Below, piece by piece: positions 18,121 through 25,739 of a stretch of DNA of 58,634 nt (within the stretch, counting starts at the first letter, position 1; each line of letters opens with the position of its first letter). Under the pieces are notes generated by a model, which had not been told where the DNA came from, made no database searches, and was given only the letters and a program-made list of their open reading frames with translations. The stretch comes from Ruminococcaceae bacterium P7 (GTDB taxonomy: Bacteria > Bacillota > Clostridia > Oscillospirales > Acutalibacteraceae), in the NCBI GenBank assembly GCA_900100595.1, contig FMUA01000006.1:1-58634 (forward strand), read 5' to 3'. The position numbers and the translations under genes are program-made.

Positions 18121-18200
18121 GATGTCAAGGATATGCAAAAAAGATATTTTTTCTTAAAGTTTCATATAGATGTGAACTACCGAAAAAACAGAATCTATTT

Positions 18201-18758
18201 TTAGTTGAGTTTAGCGATGTATTTCTCCAGAACAATTTCCAGCTTTTTGAAGTTGCAACAGCGTTTCACAAGATTTCTGTTGCTCTCAGGATAGCGAACT
18301 ACAATGTCATATAAACGATTCGCTCTCTTTATGATTATATCCTGATTCTGCTGACAGTATGAAAGTTGGTTTTTCATTAACTCTTTGTATGAAATCGTTT
18401 TTTCACTGTCATTTGGTTTGATTTTCAAATCTATCGGCGTCAACAAATAATCCTCTACAGGCAGCATATTGTTGATATTTAACGCTCCGATCACCTTAGG
18501 CGCCCCGCTAATATTTTTCGTTGCCGAATCGGTAATCCTAATAAAATCCACACTGTTCTTTTTGTTTTCAAACTTCTTCTTTGGCGACGAAAGCGGGATA
18601 CAGTATTTCTTCCCGTTCACCAATACTATGATTCCGACAAACGGGCGGATTGCTTTTCCGCTTTGCGGTGAAACCGACATAACATTGTCATCTGCCTTTG
18701 CCAGATTTCTGACGTACTTCATATCAATTGTATACAATCTAAGTCTCGGCTGATTCAT
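18201..18758 (-). CDS. toxN: ToxN/AbiQ-family type III toxin (endoribonuclease)
   Basis: A 185-residue protein matching the ToxN/AbiQ fold by pattern. It has an N-terminal LRLYTIDMKYVRNLAKADDNV, RPFVGIIVLVNGKKYCIPLSSPKKK near residues 40-65, GALNINNMLPVEDYLL, and a C-terminal helix region with LSYCQQNQDIIIKRANRLYD and CCNFKKLE. Such toxins cut RNA and are held inactive by a repeat RNA, often acting as abortive phage defence. The start at 18758 is chosen because GGGGTGAG precedes it. Upstream, in order, are a promoter, three 36-base repeats and a terminator, the full type III toxin-antitoxin layout. Confidence 0.88.
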   Translation of the reverse strand: MNQPRLRLYTIDMKYVRNLAKADDNVMSVSPQSGKAIRPFVGIIVLVNGKKYCIPLSSPKKKFENKKNSVDFIRITDSATKNISGAPKVIGALNINNMLPVEDYLLTPIDLKIKPNDSEKTISYKELMKNQLSYCQQNQDIIIKRANRLYDIVVRYPESNRNLVKRCCNFKKLEIVLEKYIAKLN

Positions 18759-18777
18759 AAAACTCACCCCGATATGT

Positions 18778-18808
18778 ATAAAAGAGGACTGCGAACAGCC
18801 CTCTTTCA
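18778..18808 (-). terminator. Terminator between toxI and toxN
   Basis: On the minus strand AAAGAGGGCTG and CAGTCCTCTTT pair around TTCG, followed by TAT. In type III systems this leaky terminator sets the antitoxin-to-toxin ratio. Confidence 0.8.
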
Positions 18809-18817
18809 TTCTTAAAG

Positions 18818-18925
18818 CTTCCACTTATACGGTAGGACTCACCTCTTGTAAAACTTCCACTTATACGGTAGGACTCACCTCTTGTAGCGCTTCCACTTAT
18901 ATGGTAGGACTCACCGCTCTTTACA
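18818..18925 (-). ncRNA. toxI: ToxI-like antitoxin RNA repeats
   Basis: Three tandem copies with an exact 36-base period (starting at 18818, 18854 and 18890 on the plus strand). Read on the minus strand each contains GAGTCCTACC and TATAAGTGGAAG. Differences are few and lie mostly in the third copy. They sit between a consensus promoter and the terminator preceding toxN. Repeat length and count are in the range known for ToxI RNAs. Confidence 0.85.
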
Positions 18926-18974
18926 GAAGCCTGCGCTTCCATACGATGATAAGAAATATCTTATCTTCAATATT

Positions 18975-19003
18975 ATTATAATCAATCCCTTAAATTATGT
19001 CAA
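18975..19003 (-). promoter_or_regulatory. Consensus promoter for toxI-toxN
   Basis: On the minus strand TTGACA (18998-19003) and TATAAT (18975-18980) are separated by exactly 17 bases, about 50 bases before the first ToxI repeat. Confidence 0.85.
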
Positions 19004-19057
19004 GCAATTTCTCAATACAATCATCTGCTTTCTGTTTTACCTGTAAACATCATCATT

Positions 19058-20245
19058 CTATTTTTCGGGTTGATTCTCAACAAACCTAAAGCGATTCGCA
19101 TCAACAAATATTTTTTCGACAGCGCCGTAATCCGCACGTATTCCAGAATCTGCGATTCTCATCCCGTTAAAGAAATCGTCAATCTCCGATTGCCTTAATA
19201 CCCGCGAATGGCAATCAGACGTATGCTCTACTTGTCCTGCGCATTTCCACAATATCTCTCCTGATCGTGTTTTGATGCGTCGGTAGTTCCTGCCGCACTC
19301 GGAACATCGTATCTTGCCCGACAAGGTATTACCGGAGCTGAATCGGTTTGTTGCTCTGTTAGGCTTGCTGTTTTTGGAACAGGTCATGTTGCTTCTCCGC
19401 TGTTTTTCAGCCTGAACACTTTCAAATACTGTTTTGTCTATGATTCCAACGTGATTATTCTCATATACATAACGCGCCTTCTTGCCTTGATTTTGGATCT
19501 GTTTATCGTCAAATACGCTTTTGCGGAAAGTCTTTTGCAGCATCACTTCTCCAGTGTATTTCTCGTTGGATAATATCTTGTCGATTGCGCACGACGTCCA
19601 CTTCTCTTTTCCTGTCGGAGAAGGAATCGCTCTGTTGTGCAGCTCTTTTACTATTCCGGATAAGCTGTTTCCGTTAATATACAAATCAAAAATCAGGCAA
19701 ACCACTGCGGCTTGTTCGGGGCAAACAATCAACTCACCGTCAGCGCCTTTTTGGTATCCGTAACAAACGCGGTTTGCCAGATTGGATGTTCCGGACTTAA
19801 ATCCTGCCTGCAATCCCCATTTGATATGCTCGCTTTTGTTTACGCTTTCCTGTTGCGCAATTGCTTCAAATACGGTCATCATAAACTCACTCCCTTGTTT
19901 ACTCAGTAATAAATCTTCGTTTTGAAAATAGACGTCAACGCCCATTTTCTTCAATTCTCGTATGATGATTAAAAACTGGTATGTGTCGCGTGAAAAGCGG
20001 CTAATTGACTTTGTAAAGATAATGTCAATTTTTCCTTTTTTACAATCGTTTATCATTCTGTTAAAAGCTTTTCTTGAGGCACTTTTTATTCCGCTTGCGA
20101 CATCGGCGTAAAACCCGATATTCTCGTATTGCGGATTCGATTTGAAATAGTTTTCATAAAACTCCTTTTGCGCTTCTAAGCTTTGTAGCTGAATGTGTTT
20201 GTTTGAGCTTACCCTGCAATAGGCAGCTGCCTTTAGTTTCTTCAT
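19058..20245 (-). CDS. Large serine recombinase
   Basis: A 395-residue serine recombinase. The resolvase domain begins AAAYCRVSSNKHIQLQSLEAQ with the catalytic Ser in RVSS, followed by TKSISRFSRD. The recombinase domain (about 160-260) and zinc ribbon (IRCSECGRNYRRI ... WKCAG) are present, but the C-terminal coiled region is short. Start 20245 is chosen because AGGAG lies upstream. The longer frame would run through an inverted repeat (GCCATAACAATC/GATTGCTATGAC) that may be an operator. It lies between toxN and tRNA-Leu and is probably the integrase of a small element in this accretion zone. Confidence 0.85.
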   Translation of the reverse strand: MKKLKAAAYCRVSSNKHIQLQSLEAQKEFYENYFKSNPQYENIGFYADVASGIKSASRKAFNRMINDCKKGKIDIIFTKSISRFSRDTYQFLIIIRELKKMGVDVYFQNEDLLLSKQGSEFMMTVFEAIAQQESVNKSEHIKWGLQAGFKSGTSNLANRVCYGYQKGADGELIVCPEQAAVVCLIFDLYINGNSLSGIVKELHNRAIPSPTGKEKWTSCAIDKILSNEKYTGEVMLQKTFRKSVFDDKQIQNQGKKARYVYENNHVGIIDKTVFESVQAEKQRRSNMTCSKNSKPNRATNRFSSGNTLSGKIRCSECGRNYRRIKTRSGEILWKCAGQVEHTSDCHSRVLRQSEIDDFFNGMRIADSGIRADYGAVEKIFVDANRFRFVENQPEK

Positions 20246-20377
20246 ATAAATTCTCCTGAAAATAATAAATGCCATAACAATCATTCGATTGCTATGACAT
20301 CTATTATCATTTGCTATATTAAAGTTAAATAAAAATATACAGACCTGAATCGTATGCACAGGTCTGTATACTTATCA

Positions 20378-20462
20378 TGGTGCGCCCGACAGGACTTGAA
20401 CCCGCACCCTCTCGGAATGGGACCTAAACCCATCGCGTCTGCCTATTCCGCCACGGGCGCAC
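20378..20462 (-). tRNA. tRNA-Leu(UAG)
   Basis: Class II tRNA with a 7-bp acceptor (GTGCGCC...GGCGCAC), CCA encoded, anticodon loop TTTAGGT giving UAG, a variable arm, and T-arm GTTCAAGTC. Five displaced copies of its 5' half lie upstream within 1.9 kb. Confidence 0.92.
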
Positions 20463-20529
20463 ATCTATATTTCAACAGCTTATCACTGTGAAAATCAAAA
20501 TATTTAATTGTTACACCGAGGTATCGTTA

Positions 20530-20569
20530 CCTAAACCCATCGCGTCTGCCTATTCCGCCACGGGCGCAC
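20530..20569 (-). repeat. tRNA-Leu 5'-half copy b
   Basis: Identical to the tRNA-Leu 5' end through TTTAGG of the anticodon loop, then diverging. It lies about 107 bases upstream of the intact gene. Confidence 0.8.
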
Positions 20570-20636
20570 ATTTATTTTTCAACAGCGTTTTGCTGTGAAA
20601 ATCAAAGTATTTAATTGTTACACCGAGGCAGCGTTA

Positions 20637-20675
20637 CCTAAATCTTGTGCGTCTGCCAGTTCCGCCATACCCGCA
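20637..20675 (-). repeat. tRNA-Leu 5'-half copy c (degenerate)
   Basis: A degenerate version of the same half, one 106-base unit upstream of copy b, sharing the spacer sequence containing CCTCGGTGTAACAATTAAAT. Confidence 0.7.
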
Positions 20676-20762
20676 TTTTTATATTTCAACAGCTTTTCGC
20701 TGTGATAAACAAATTAATTATTCAAATCAAAAAGTTCTAAACTGAAAATCTATTTGCTTCAT

Positions 20763-21158
20763 CTAATAGCCGCAGTCCTTGTACTCCCATTGTTTGCCTT
20801 TATCACGAACTAAAACCCAATTGAATTCCGTGAGGGTATCTCCGGCTTTGAGGGAAGTAGCGTCTACGTTCACATCAATAGAAGAGAGCAAAACAATAGC
20901 CTCATCAGCATTGTAAAATGCCTTCCAATGCTCAAACTCATCAGCCCAATCATCACCGGGATAGTACAGTTCTGTTAAAGTCTGTCCGCTCCAATTGGTT
21001 TTAAAATGATTAATTACTACTTGTTCAGCAGCGGTTATATCATCTTGAGAAAAAATCTTTGATGTCTCATTGTGAATATCAACATTGGAAACATCTCCGC
21101 AAGCACCGAATATTACGCAAATTAATATTAGAAAAGAAATTGCCATAAATTTTTTCAT
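20763..21158 (-). CDS. Small lipoprotein of unknown function
   Basis: A 131-residue predicted lipoprotein. Residues 1-20 form a signal peptide ending in the lipobox IFGAC. The mature part has no family I recognise. It contains FKTNWSGQTLTELYYPGDDWADEFEHW and ends with LVRDKGKQWEYKDCGY. A longer frame would translate the upstream tRNA-half, so MKKFMAISF at 21158 is taken as start. The gene begins about 30 bases after a tRNA-Leu half (copy d). Confidence 0.7.
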   Translation of the reverse strand: MKKFMAISFLILICVIFGACGDVSNVDIHNETSKIFSQDDITAAEQVVINHFKTNWSGQTLTELYYPGDDWADEFEHWKAFYNADEAIVLLSSIDVNVDATSLKAGDTLTEFNWVLVRDKGKQWEYKDCGY

Positions 21159-21189
21159 ATCGAAACTTTCTTTCACCGAGGTAGCGTTA

Positions 21190-21229
21190 CCTAAACCCAT
21201 CGCGTCTGCCAATTCCGCCATACCCGCAT
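21190..21229 (-). repeat. tRNA-Leu 5'-half copy d
   Basis: A tRNA-Leu 5' half with a variant acceptor strand (GCGGGTATGGCGG), directly upstream of the lipoprotein gene. Confidence 0.75.
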
Positions 21230-21297
21230 TTCTATAAATCAGGTCGCAAAACCCGATATTATCCATATATTCAATTATTCACTTAGTGTTACCTTAA

Positions 21298-22137
21298 TTA
21301 ACTATCTGATTGCTTATTTCTCCATTCAGTTAATCCATTTGCACTGCGTCCCATAACAATAGCAGCTGCTGTTGACGGGCTGCTGAATACTTTGCTTTCA
21401 GTAAAAACACATTCGGAATTAATTATTCCTGAATCCATTAATTTACTGCGTAACTCTACTATGAATTTAGGACATGATTTGGTAGTGCTTGATGCAATTC
21501 TTGAGTTTTTGAACACAACAAAACCTTCGCTTGTTTGTTTGCCTTCAGCATCTGCGCCACGCGTAGCTTTGATGTACAGAGTCTTGCCGACATCACCTTG
21601 ATTATCGGAAAGATTGACTTCAGTGATTGTTTCGAGCACTTTGTGTCCAAGGACATTATTAATCATGCGTATATTATATAAAAACTCATCCATTTCAGCT
21701 TGTTCTGCTTCCGTAAGCGAAGCGTTTGCAGGTACTGTTGAGTTTTCAATAGAATACCGTTCTGCTTCTTTTGCAAGAAGATAACAACGATGCTCCAAGT
21801 ATTTAATATGTGCTTTATTTAGCCTGTTATCCTTGCTGATGAATACGATACACTCGTTCCAAAAATCTTTTCCGTTTGTAGAGTCATGTTGTTTCAAACG
21901 TTCAAATATGTTTTCGGCTTCGCCGATATAAACCATGCCTTTATCGTCAATATCATTCTTACCAAATAAGAAGTAAATACCACACGCAGCTAAATCTTTG
22001 CGGTCAATGCAACTCTTAAGTTTAATGCGAGGGATTTTATACGCCTTTCCGTTCCAGTTTGATAATTCACAAACCAAACGACCGTTTGGGTCGCCTTCAA
22101 TTAAGAATAATGAAATTGTTTTGCCAAATGTAGTCAT
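21298..22137 (-). CDS. GIY-YIG nuclease with DUF4357
   Basis: A 279-residue protein. The GIY-YIG endonuclease core is at about residues 45-130 (CGIYFLFGK ... GMVYIGEAENIFERLKQH), and a C-terminal DUF4357 domain (EGFVVFKNSRIASSTTKSC) ends near 250. Such proteins are common stand-alone accessory nucleases. Start 22137 (MTTFGK) is chosen, although the ribosome site is weak. Like the lipoprotein gene, it lies just downstream of a tRNA-Leu half (copy e). Confidence 0.82.
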   Translation of the reverse strand: MTTFGKTISLFLIEGDPNGRLVCELSNWNGKAYKIPRIKLKSCIDRKDLAACGIYFLFGKNDIDDKGMVYIGEAENIFERLKQHDSTNGKDFWNECIVFISKDNRLNKAHIKYLEHRCYLLAKEAERYSIENSTVPANASLTEAEQAEMDEFLYNIRMINNVLGHKVLETITEVNLSDNQGDVGKTLYIKATRGADAEGKQTSEGFVVFKNSRIASSTTKSCPKFIVELRSKLMDSGIINSECVFTESKVFSSPSTAAAIVMGRSANGLTEWRNKQSDS

Positions 22138-22183
22138 AATTATTAAATCCAAAAGACATTAATCTTTCACCGAGGTGACGTCA

Positions 22184-22223
22184 CCTAAACCCATCGCATC
22201 TGCCTATTCCGCCACGGGCGCAC
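22184..22223 (-). repeat. tRNA-Leu 5'-half copy e
   Basis: One mismatch to the intact tRNA 5' half. It precedes the GIY-YIG gene. Confidence 0.8.
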
Positions 22224-22290
22224 ATCTATTTTTCAACAGCTTTTCGCTGTGAAAATCAAAATATTTAATTGTTACACCGAGGCAGCGTTA

Positions 22291-22328
22291 CCTAAACCCA
22301 CACGACTCCCGATTCTGCCGGAAGTGTG
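22291..22328 (-). repeat. tRNA-Leu 5'-half copy f (most degraded)
   Basis: Only the anticodon-side segment is well conserved. It is about one 106-base unit upstream of copy e. Confidence 0.6.
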
Positions 22329-22572
22329 TTGATATCATTAATCTATTATACATATTCTCAAGGTTCTTGTCAAATATAAATTGTGATTTTTTACCCGCAT
22401 GGGAAATCTCCTGATGCAATGTGATGTTTCTTCACATTTAAAACCATTGTCCGGCTCTGTCACAGATGATATAATCAAAACGAAGATTATTGAAAAAGCT
22501 GACTTACTCCGCGCAAAAGCAAGGTTACGGGACAGCAGCGGATCTGATGGTGTAGCAGAATCGAGGTATCAG

Positions 22573-23787
22573 ATGAAACATCGATGTATTGTTATGGTGT
22601 GCATGATTGTAACCGCAGTCATGGCGATGTGCGCTTCTGTTACTGTAGGCGCAGACAGCACCTTACAGAATCTGGCACAATGCCGCAGAGTTTACGCCTA
22701 CAGCGGAAATAATAATGCGTATTTTTATGGATTTGGCAACCATACACTCTGTTCCGCACGCGCTATCCCCGATGAAACGGAAAGGACAGTGACAACAGAC
22801 GGCGTCATTCGCGCGGTCTGTCATGACGAAGCTTACGCCTACGCGTTAATAACAACAGCCAATTCACAATACAGTTTGATCAAGCTTGACATGAACAGCG
22901 GTGAATATCAGATCAATCCGCTTGCGTCGGGGAACAATATTCAGCATAATTCATTTGCCGTTTCGGACGGAGAAATATTTCTGATCGTTCACGACAGCAC
23001 ATACGGACATGTAGAAAGCCGCGATTTTGACGGTAACCCATTACATACATATTATCTGGATAAAGGCGTCAACTATCTTTTTCACAACGGCGGAAACGCA
23101 TACGCCGTTTCATTCTCAGGAGAGATATACTGCCTTTCTTTTGGAATAATATCTTCCTGCGCGAAAATAGAATCGTATTCAGAATGCCAGAACGCAGGTG
23201 TTGGTTATATTCAGACTGACAAAGGACAGTTGGTATCGCTCACCGATGGAACAACGAGAAACGGTATTGGAACTCACGTTGTTATTTCTGATGGAGAATT
23301 ATTTTCCTTTGACAGCGGACTCTTGCTTGCTGCGGCAAATCATTCCAAAGCAATTCTGAAGGATAACTATCAATCCGTTGTCAGCAGCCGGGATACACCG
23401 GATAAACCGATCGAACGCAATTCATCCAACATCAACCGGGAAAACACATTGATTGTAGATGCGGGGATGACGGTCGCCGCATTGAAGAAACGCGATGAGT
23501 CAATCAGCGCAGTTTATGACAATGACGGGCAAGAGATCGGTTCCGGAAAACTCCGCACAGGATATTCTCTGAAAAAACACGGGATAGAGTATCCGTTAGT
23601 TGTGCGTGGCGATTTAAATGCCAGCGGTACGGTAAACAGTCGGGATATTAAGCTCTTTATGGAACATTTGGTAGGTAATGCAACACTTACAGGAGTCTTT
23701 GCGATCGCAGCCGATTGGAACGGAGATGGCAATTTAGACAATCGCGACCTGGTACTTCTCTCAAAAAAGGTAACTATTCAACAATAA
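22573..23787 (+). CDS. Secreted dockerin-type protein
   Basis: A 404-residue exported protein of unknown catalytic role. Residues 1-27 form a signal peptide (MKHRCIVMVCMIVTAVM...). A long beta-rich region follows, with repeated YAYALI and SDGEIF strands suggesting a propeller-like fold. Residues 340-404 form a type I dockerin with paired calcium-binding motifs DLNASGTVNSRDIKLF and DWNGDGNLDNRDLVLL. Dockerins bind cohesins in cellulosome-like assemblies. Start 22573 is favoured because GAGGT precedes it and the signal peptide begins there. An upstream in-frame ATG at 22399 adds 58 charged residues. Confidence 0.75.
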   Translation: MKHRCIVMVCMIVTAVMAMCASVTVGADSTLQNLAQCRRVYAYSGNNNAYFYGFGNHTLCSARAIPDETERTVTTDGVIRAVCHDEAYAYALITTANSQYSLIKLDMNSGEYQINPLASGNNIQHNSFAVSDGEIFLIVHDSTYGHVESRDFDGNPLHTYYLDKGVNYLFHNGGNAYAVSFSGEIYCLSFGIISSCAKIESYSECQNAGVGYIQTDKGQLVSLTDGTTRNGIGTHVVISDGELFSFDSGLLLAAANHSKAILKDNYQSVVSSRDTPDKPIERNSSNINRENTLIVDAGMTVAALKKRDESISAVYDNDGQEIGSGKLRTGYSLKKHGIEYPLVVRGDLNASGTVNSRDIKLFMEHLVGNATLTGVFAIAADWNGDGNLDNRDLVLLSKKVTIQQ

Positions 23788-23829
23788 TTTTCCGCAATAA
23801 AAAAACACAAGAAAAAAATCAAAAAACTC

Positions 23830-23858
23830 TTGACAAATCAGTATTTCTCTGATATAAT
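23830..23858 (+). promoter_or_regulatory. tRNA-Pro promoter
   Basis: TTGACA and TATAAT with exactly 17 bases between, 14 bases before the tRNA 5' end. Confidence 0.9.
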
Positions 23859-23872
23859 TCTTAATGTTGCAT

Positions 23873-23949
23873 CGGGATGTAGCGCAGTTTGGTAGCGCAC
23901 ACGTCTGGGGGGCGTGGAGTCGCAAGTTCAAGTCTTGTCATCCCGACCA
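23873..23949 (+). tRNA. tRNA-Pro(GGG), integration site of the CRISPR island
   Basis: A cloverleaf with acceptor CGGGATG/CATCCCG, encoded CCA, anticodon stem CACGT/GCGTG and loop CTGGGGG giving GGG. Its 3' end is supplied by the integrated element: the last 23 bases plus two more recur at 49010-49034. Confidence 0.93.
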
Positions 23950-23951
23950 AC
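23927..23951 (+). repeat. attL: 25-bp tRNA-Pro 3'-end repeat
   Basis: Identical to 49010-49034. It spans the T-arm, acceptor 3' strand and CCA plus AAC. It is the left border of the island. Confidence 0.9.
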
Positions 23952-23954
23952 CCT

Positions 23955-23997
23955 AAAACTCTCAAAAGTCACTGTTTATGCGGCTTTTGAGAGTTTT
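23955..23997. terminator. Island-supplied terminator after tRNA-Pro
   Basis: A 14-bp perfect stem, AAAACTCTCAAAAG/CTTTTGAGAGTTTT, followed by CTTATT. It replaces the native terminator displaced to 49036. Confidence 0.75.
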
Positions 23998-24066
23998 CTT
24001 ATTGTCGGGATCCTTTAGAAAATGCGTTTGTGCGTTACGTGGGCGTTATTGTGAAAAATCGCTTTT

Positions 24067-25266
24067 TCATGATTTCGCTTTTTCTTTTGCCTGCAAAATG
24101 AGATTTGACATTGCGTCGCATCCGGCGGCTGTCGCTTCTTTGATTTCGTGCGTGTAAATTCCGAGCGTGATGTTGGGATTGGAATGACCGACAATACTTG
24201 ATACTGTTGCAACATCGGTGTTTGTGTGAACCAGATTGGTAACCAGCGCGTGACGGAAGCTGTGTAAGCCCTTGAACGGCAAATCCTCGCGCTCGCAAAA
24301 CTTTTTCAGCCACGAATATGGTCTGTTTGGACGCATCGGTTCGCCGTTCCATGTGGTGAATAAGCGGTCGTATTCCACCCAGTTATCTCCTACGGCCAGC
24401 ATGGTTTTCTCTTGTTCTTCTTTTAATTGCGGCAAGAGATCGATGATTTCCTGTGGAAGCCTCAAATTGCGGATAGAGCCCTTTGTTTTCGGTGCGGTCG
24501 TATAGATTCCCGTACTCGCGTTCTGATATTGCGAGTTGCGGTGGATGAATACCGTCTTTGATTGAATATCAATATCCTTCCACTCAATCGCGAGAGCCTC
24601 TCCTTTACGCAGTCCCAGATACATCAGCAGCATGAAGAAAACCTTGTAATGAACAGGGACATTTCTTTCGTCAAATCTTTGCAGCAATGCGACCTCTTCG
24701 TCGATCGTGTAGGGATCGCGCTCCTTGTTCGTTGTTTCCGTCACATCGATATTGCGGCAGGGATTATCCTGAACATATTCATACTTCACCGCATAGTTGA
24801 ACACGTTTGAAACAAAAGCCAAATAGTTTTTCTGGGTCTTTTGCTTCAAGGCTTGTTTACCGTCTGCTCCCTTTGCTAAATAGAGTATGAATTTTTGGAT
24901 GGTAGAACGCTTTATCTTGTCTATATACAGATGTCCGAGATAAGGATAGGTGCGGTCTCTCAGGCCTTTGTACACCTCAAGAGAGCCTGTTTTCAGTTTT
25001 CCTTTGTCTGTTTCGTATTGCAGATATTCATCGGCAATTTCCGCAAACTTCACGCTGCGCCGAACCATTTCATTTGAATTCCACTTTTCTTCAAACAAAA
25101 CAGCCGCCTTGGTTACTTCTTTTTCAATTTTCTTCTTGGAGGTAGATTGAGGCTTAAAGGTCATTGTTTTTGTTTTTTGGCGACCCTTGTAATCATAACC
25201 GCAGGAAACGCGGATTTTGTAAACCTCTTCTCCGTTTTTGTTGATTCGTTTTGAGATTTGCGCCAT
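24067..25266 (-). CDS. int: Tyrosine integrase of the island
   Basis: A 399-residue phage-type integrase. The N-terminal arm-binding and core-binding (SAM-like) domains occupy about 1-170, with catalytic residues in YLGLRKGEALAIEW (Arg), LHSFRHALVT (HxxR), IVGHSNPNITLGIYTH (His, Tyr nucleophile). It transcribes toward the tRNA, ending 116 bases from attL. The Xis-like gene lies 18 bases upstream. It would recombine attL and attR to excise a 25-kb circle. Confidence 0.92.
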   Translation of the reverse strand: MAQISKRINKNGEEVYKIRVSCGYDYKGRQKTKTMTFKPQSTSKKKIEKEVTKAAVLFEEKWNSNEMVRRSVKFAEIADEYLQYETDKGKLKTGSLEVYKGLRDRTYPYLGHLYIDKIKRSTIQKFILYLAKGADGKQALKQKTQKNYLAFVSNVFNYAVKYEYVQDNPCRNIDVTETTNKERDPYTIDEEVALLQRFDERNVPVHYKVFFMLLMYLGLRKGEALAIEWKDIDIQSKTVFIHRNSQYQNASTGIYTTAPKTKGSIRNLRLPQEIIDLLPQLKEEQEKTMLAVGDNWVEYDRLFTTWNGEPMRPNRPYSWLKKFCEREDLPFKGLHSFRHALVTNLVHTNTDVATVSSIVGHSNPNITLGIYTHEIKEATAAGCDAMSNLILQAKEKAKS

Positions 25267-25284
25267 CTTATGTACCTCTTTTCT

Positions 25285-25506
25285 TTAATGAGGTACGGGG
25301 TTATCATTATTATAACAGTCACAAGACAGCTTTTCAAGTAATAAATCAAAGTTGATCAGCTTCTTGTTGGCTACGTTGACAGTCGGAATCTCTTTATTCT
25401 TCACCATTCGGCGCAAAGCGCGCAGTGTGAAGCAGGTGTTGGGATCGAGCTTTTTCAGCTCCTCATACGCTTTCGGAATCGTTCTCATTCTGGGTGCGGT
25501 TTTCAT
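25285..25506 (-). CDS. xis: Excisionase-like small DNA-binding protein
   Basis: A 73-residue protein with a winged-helix/MerR-like pattern (FTLRALRRMVKNKEIPTVNVANKKLINFDLLLEKL) typical of excisionases beside tyrosine integrases. It is adjacent to int on the same strand. A conserved promoter box (25580-25626) lies upstream. Confidence 0.75.
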   Translation of the reverse strand: MKTAPRMRTIPKAYEELKKLDPNTCFTLRALRRMVKNKEIPTVNVANKKLINFDLLLEKLSCDCYNNDNPVPH

Positions 25507-25579
25507 GATATCTGTTTTTCCTTCCTTTGTCTTATGCTTCTATGTAACAGCAGCAGCGATGAGCTGTTGTCTATATCCT

Positions 25580-25626
25580 ATATTATATCACAATAAAACG
25601 TTAAAAAATGCTGACTTTGTTGCTCA
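25580..25626 (-). promoter_or_regulatory. Island promoter box copy 1
   Basis: On the minus strand TGAGCAACAAAGTCAGC is followed after 22 bases by TATAAT. The 17-mer is identical in three places on the island, each upstream of a minus-strand gene. Here it precedes xis-int. Confidence 0.7.
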
Positions 25627-25659
25627 TTTATTCACACGTCCATTGAAAAAAACTGCTGC

Positions 25660-25739
25660 GGACGATTAGGACGATTAATACGATGATTTGCAGAGCTATG
25701 GTTATATCGTCCTAATCGTCCTAATCGTCCTGATCGTCC
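25660..25739. repeat. 9-bp iteron-like repeats and 16-bp inverted repeat beside repA
   Basis: GGACGATTA-type 9-mers occur in tandem in both orientations, overlapping the repA stop codon. A 16-bp perfect inverted repeat (25660-25675 and 25706-25721) encloses a 30-base loop. It could be an origin-like site or a terminator. Confidence 0.55.

Noticed and set aside
20763..21266. Longer start for the lipoprotein (NAGMAELADAMGLG)
   Set aside because: Those residues are translation of the tRNA-Leu 5' half. The signal peptide begins at 21158.
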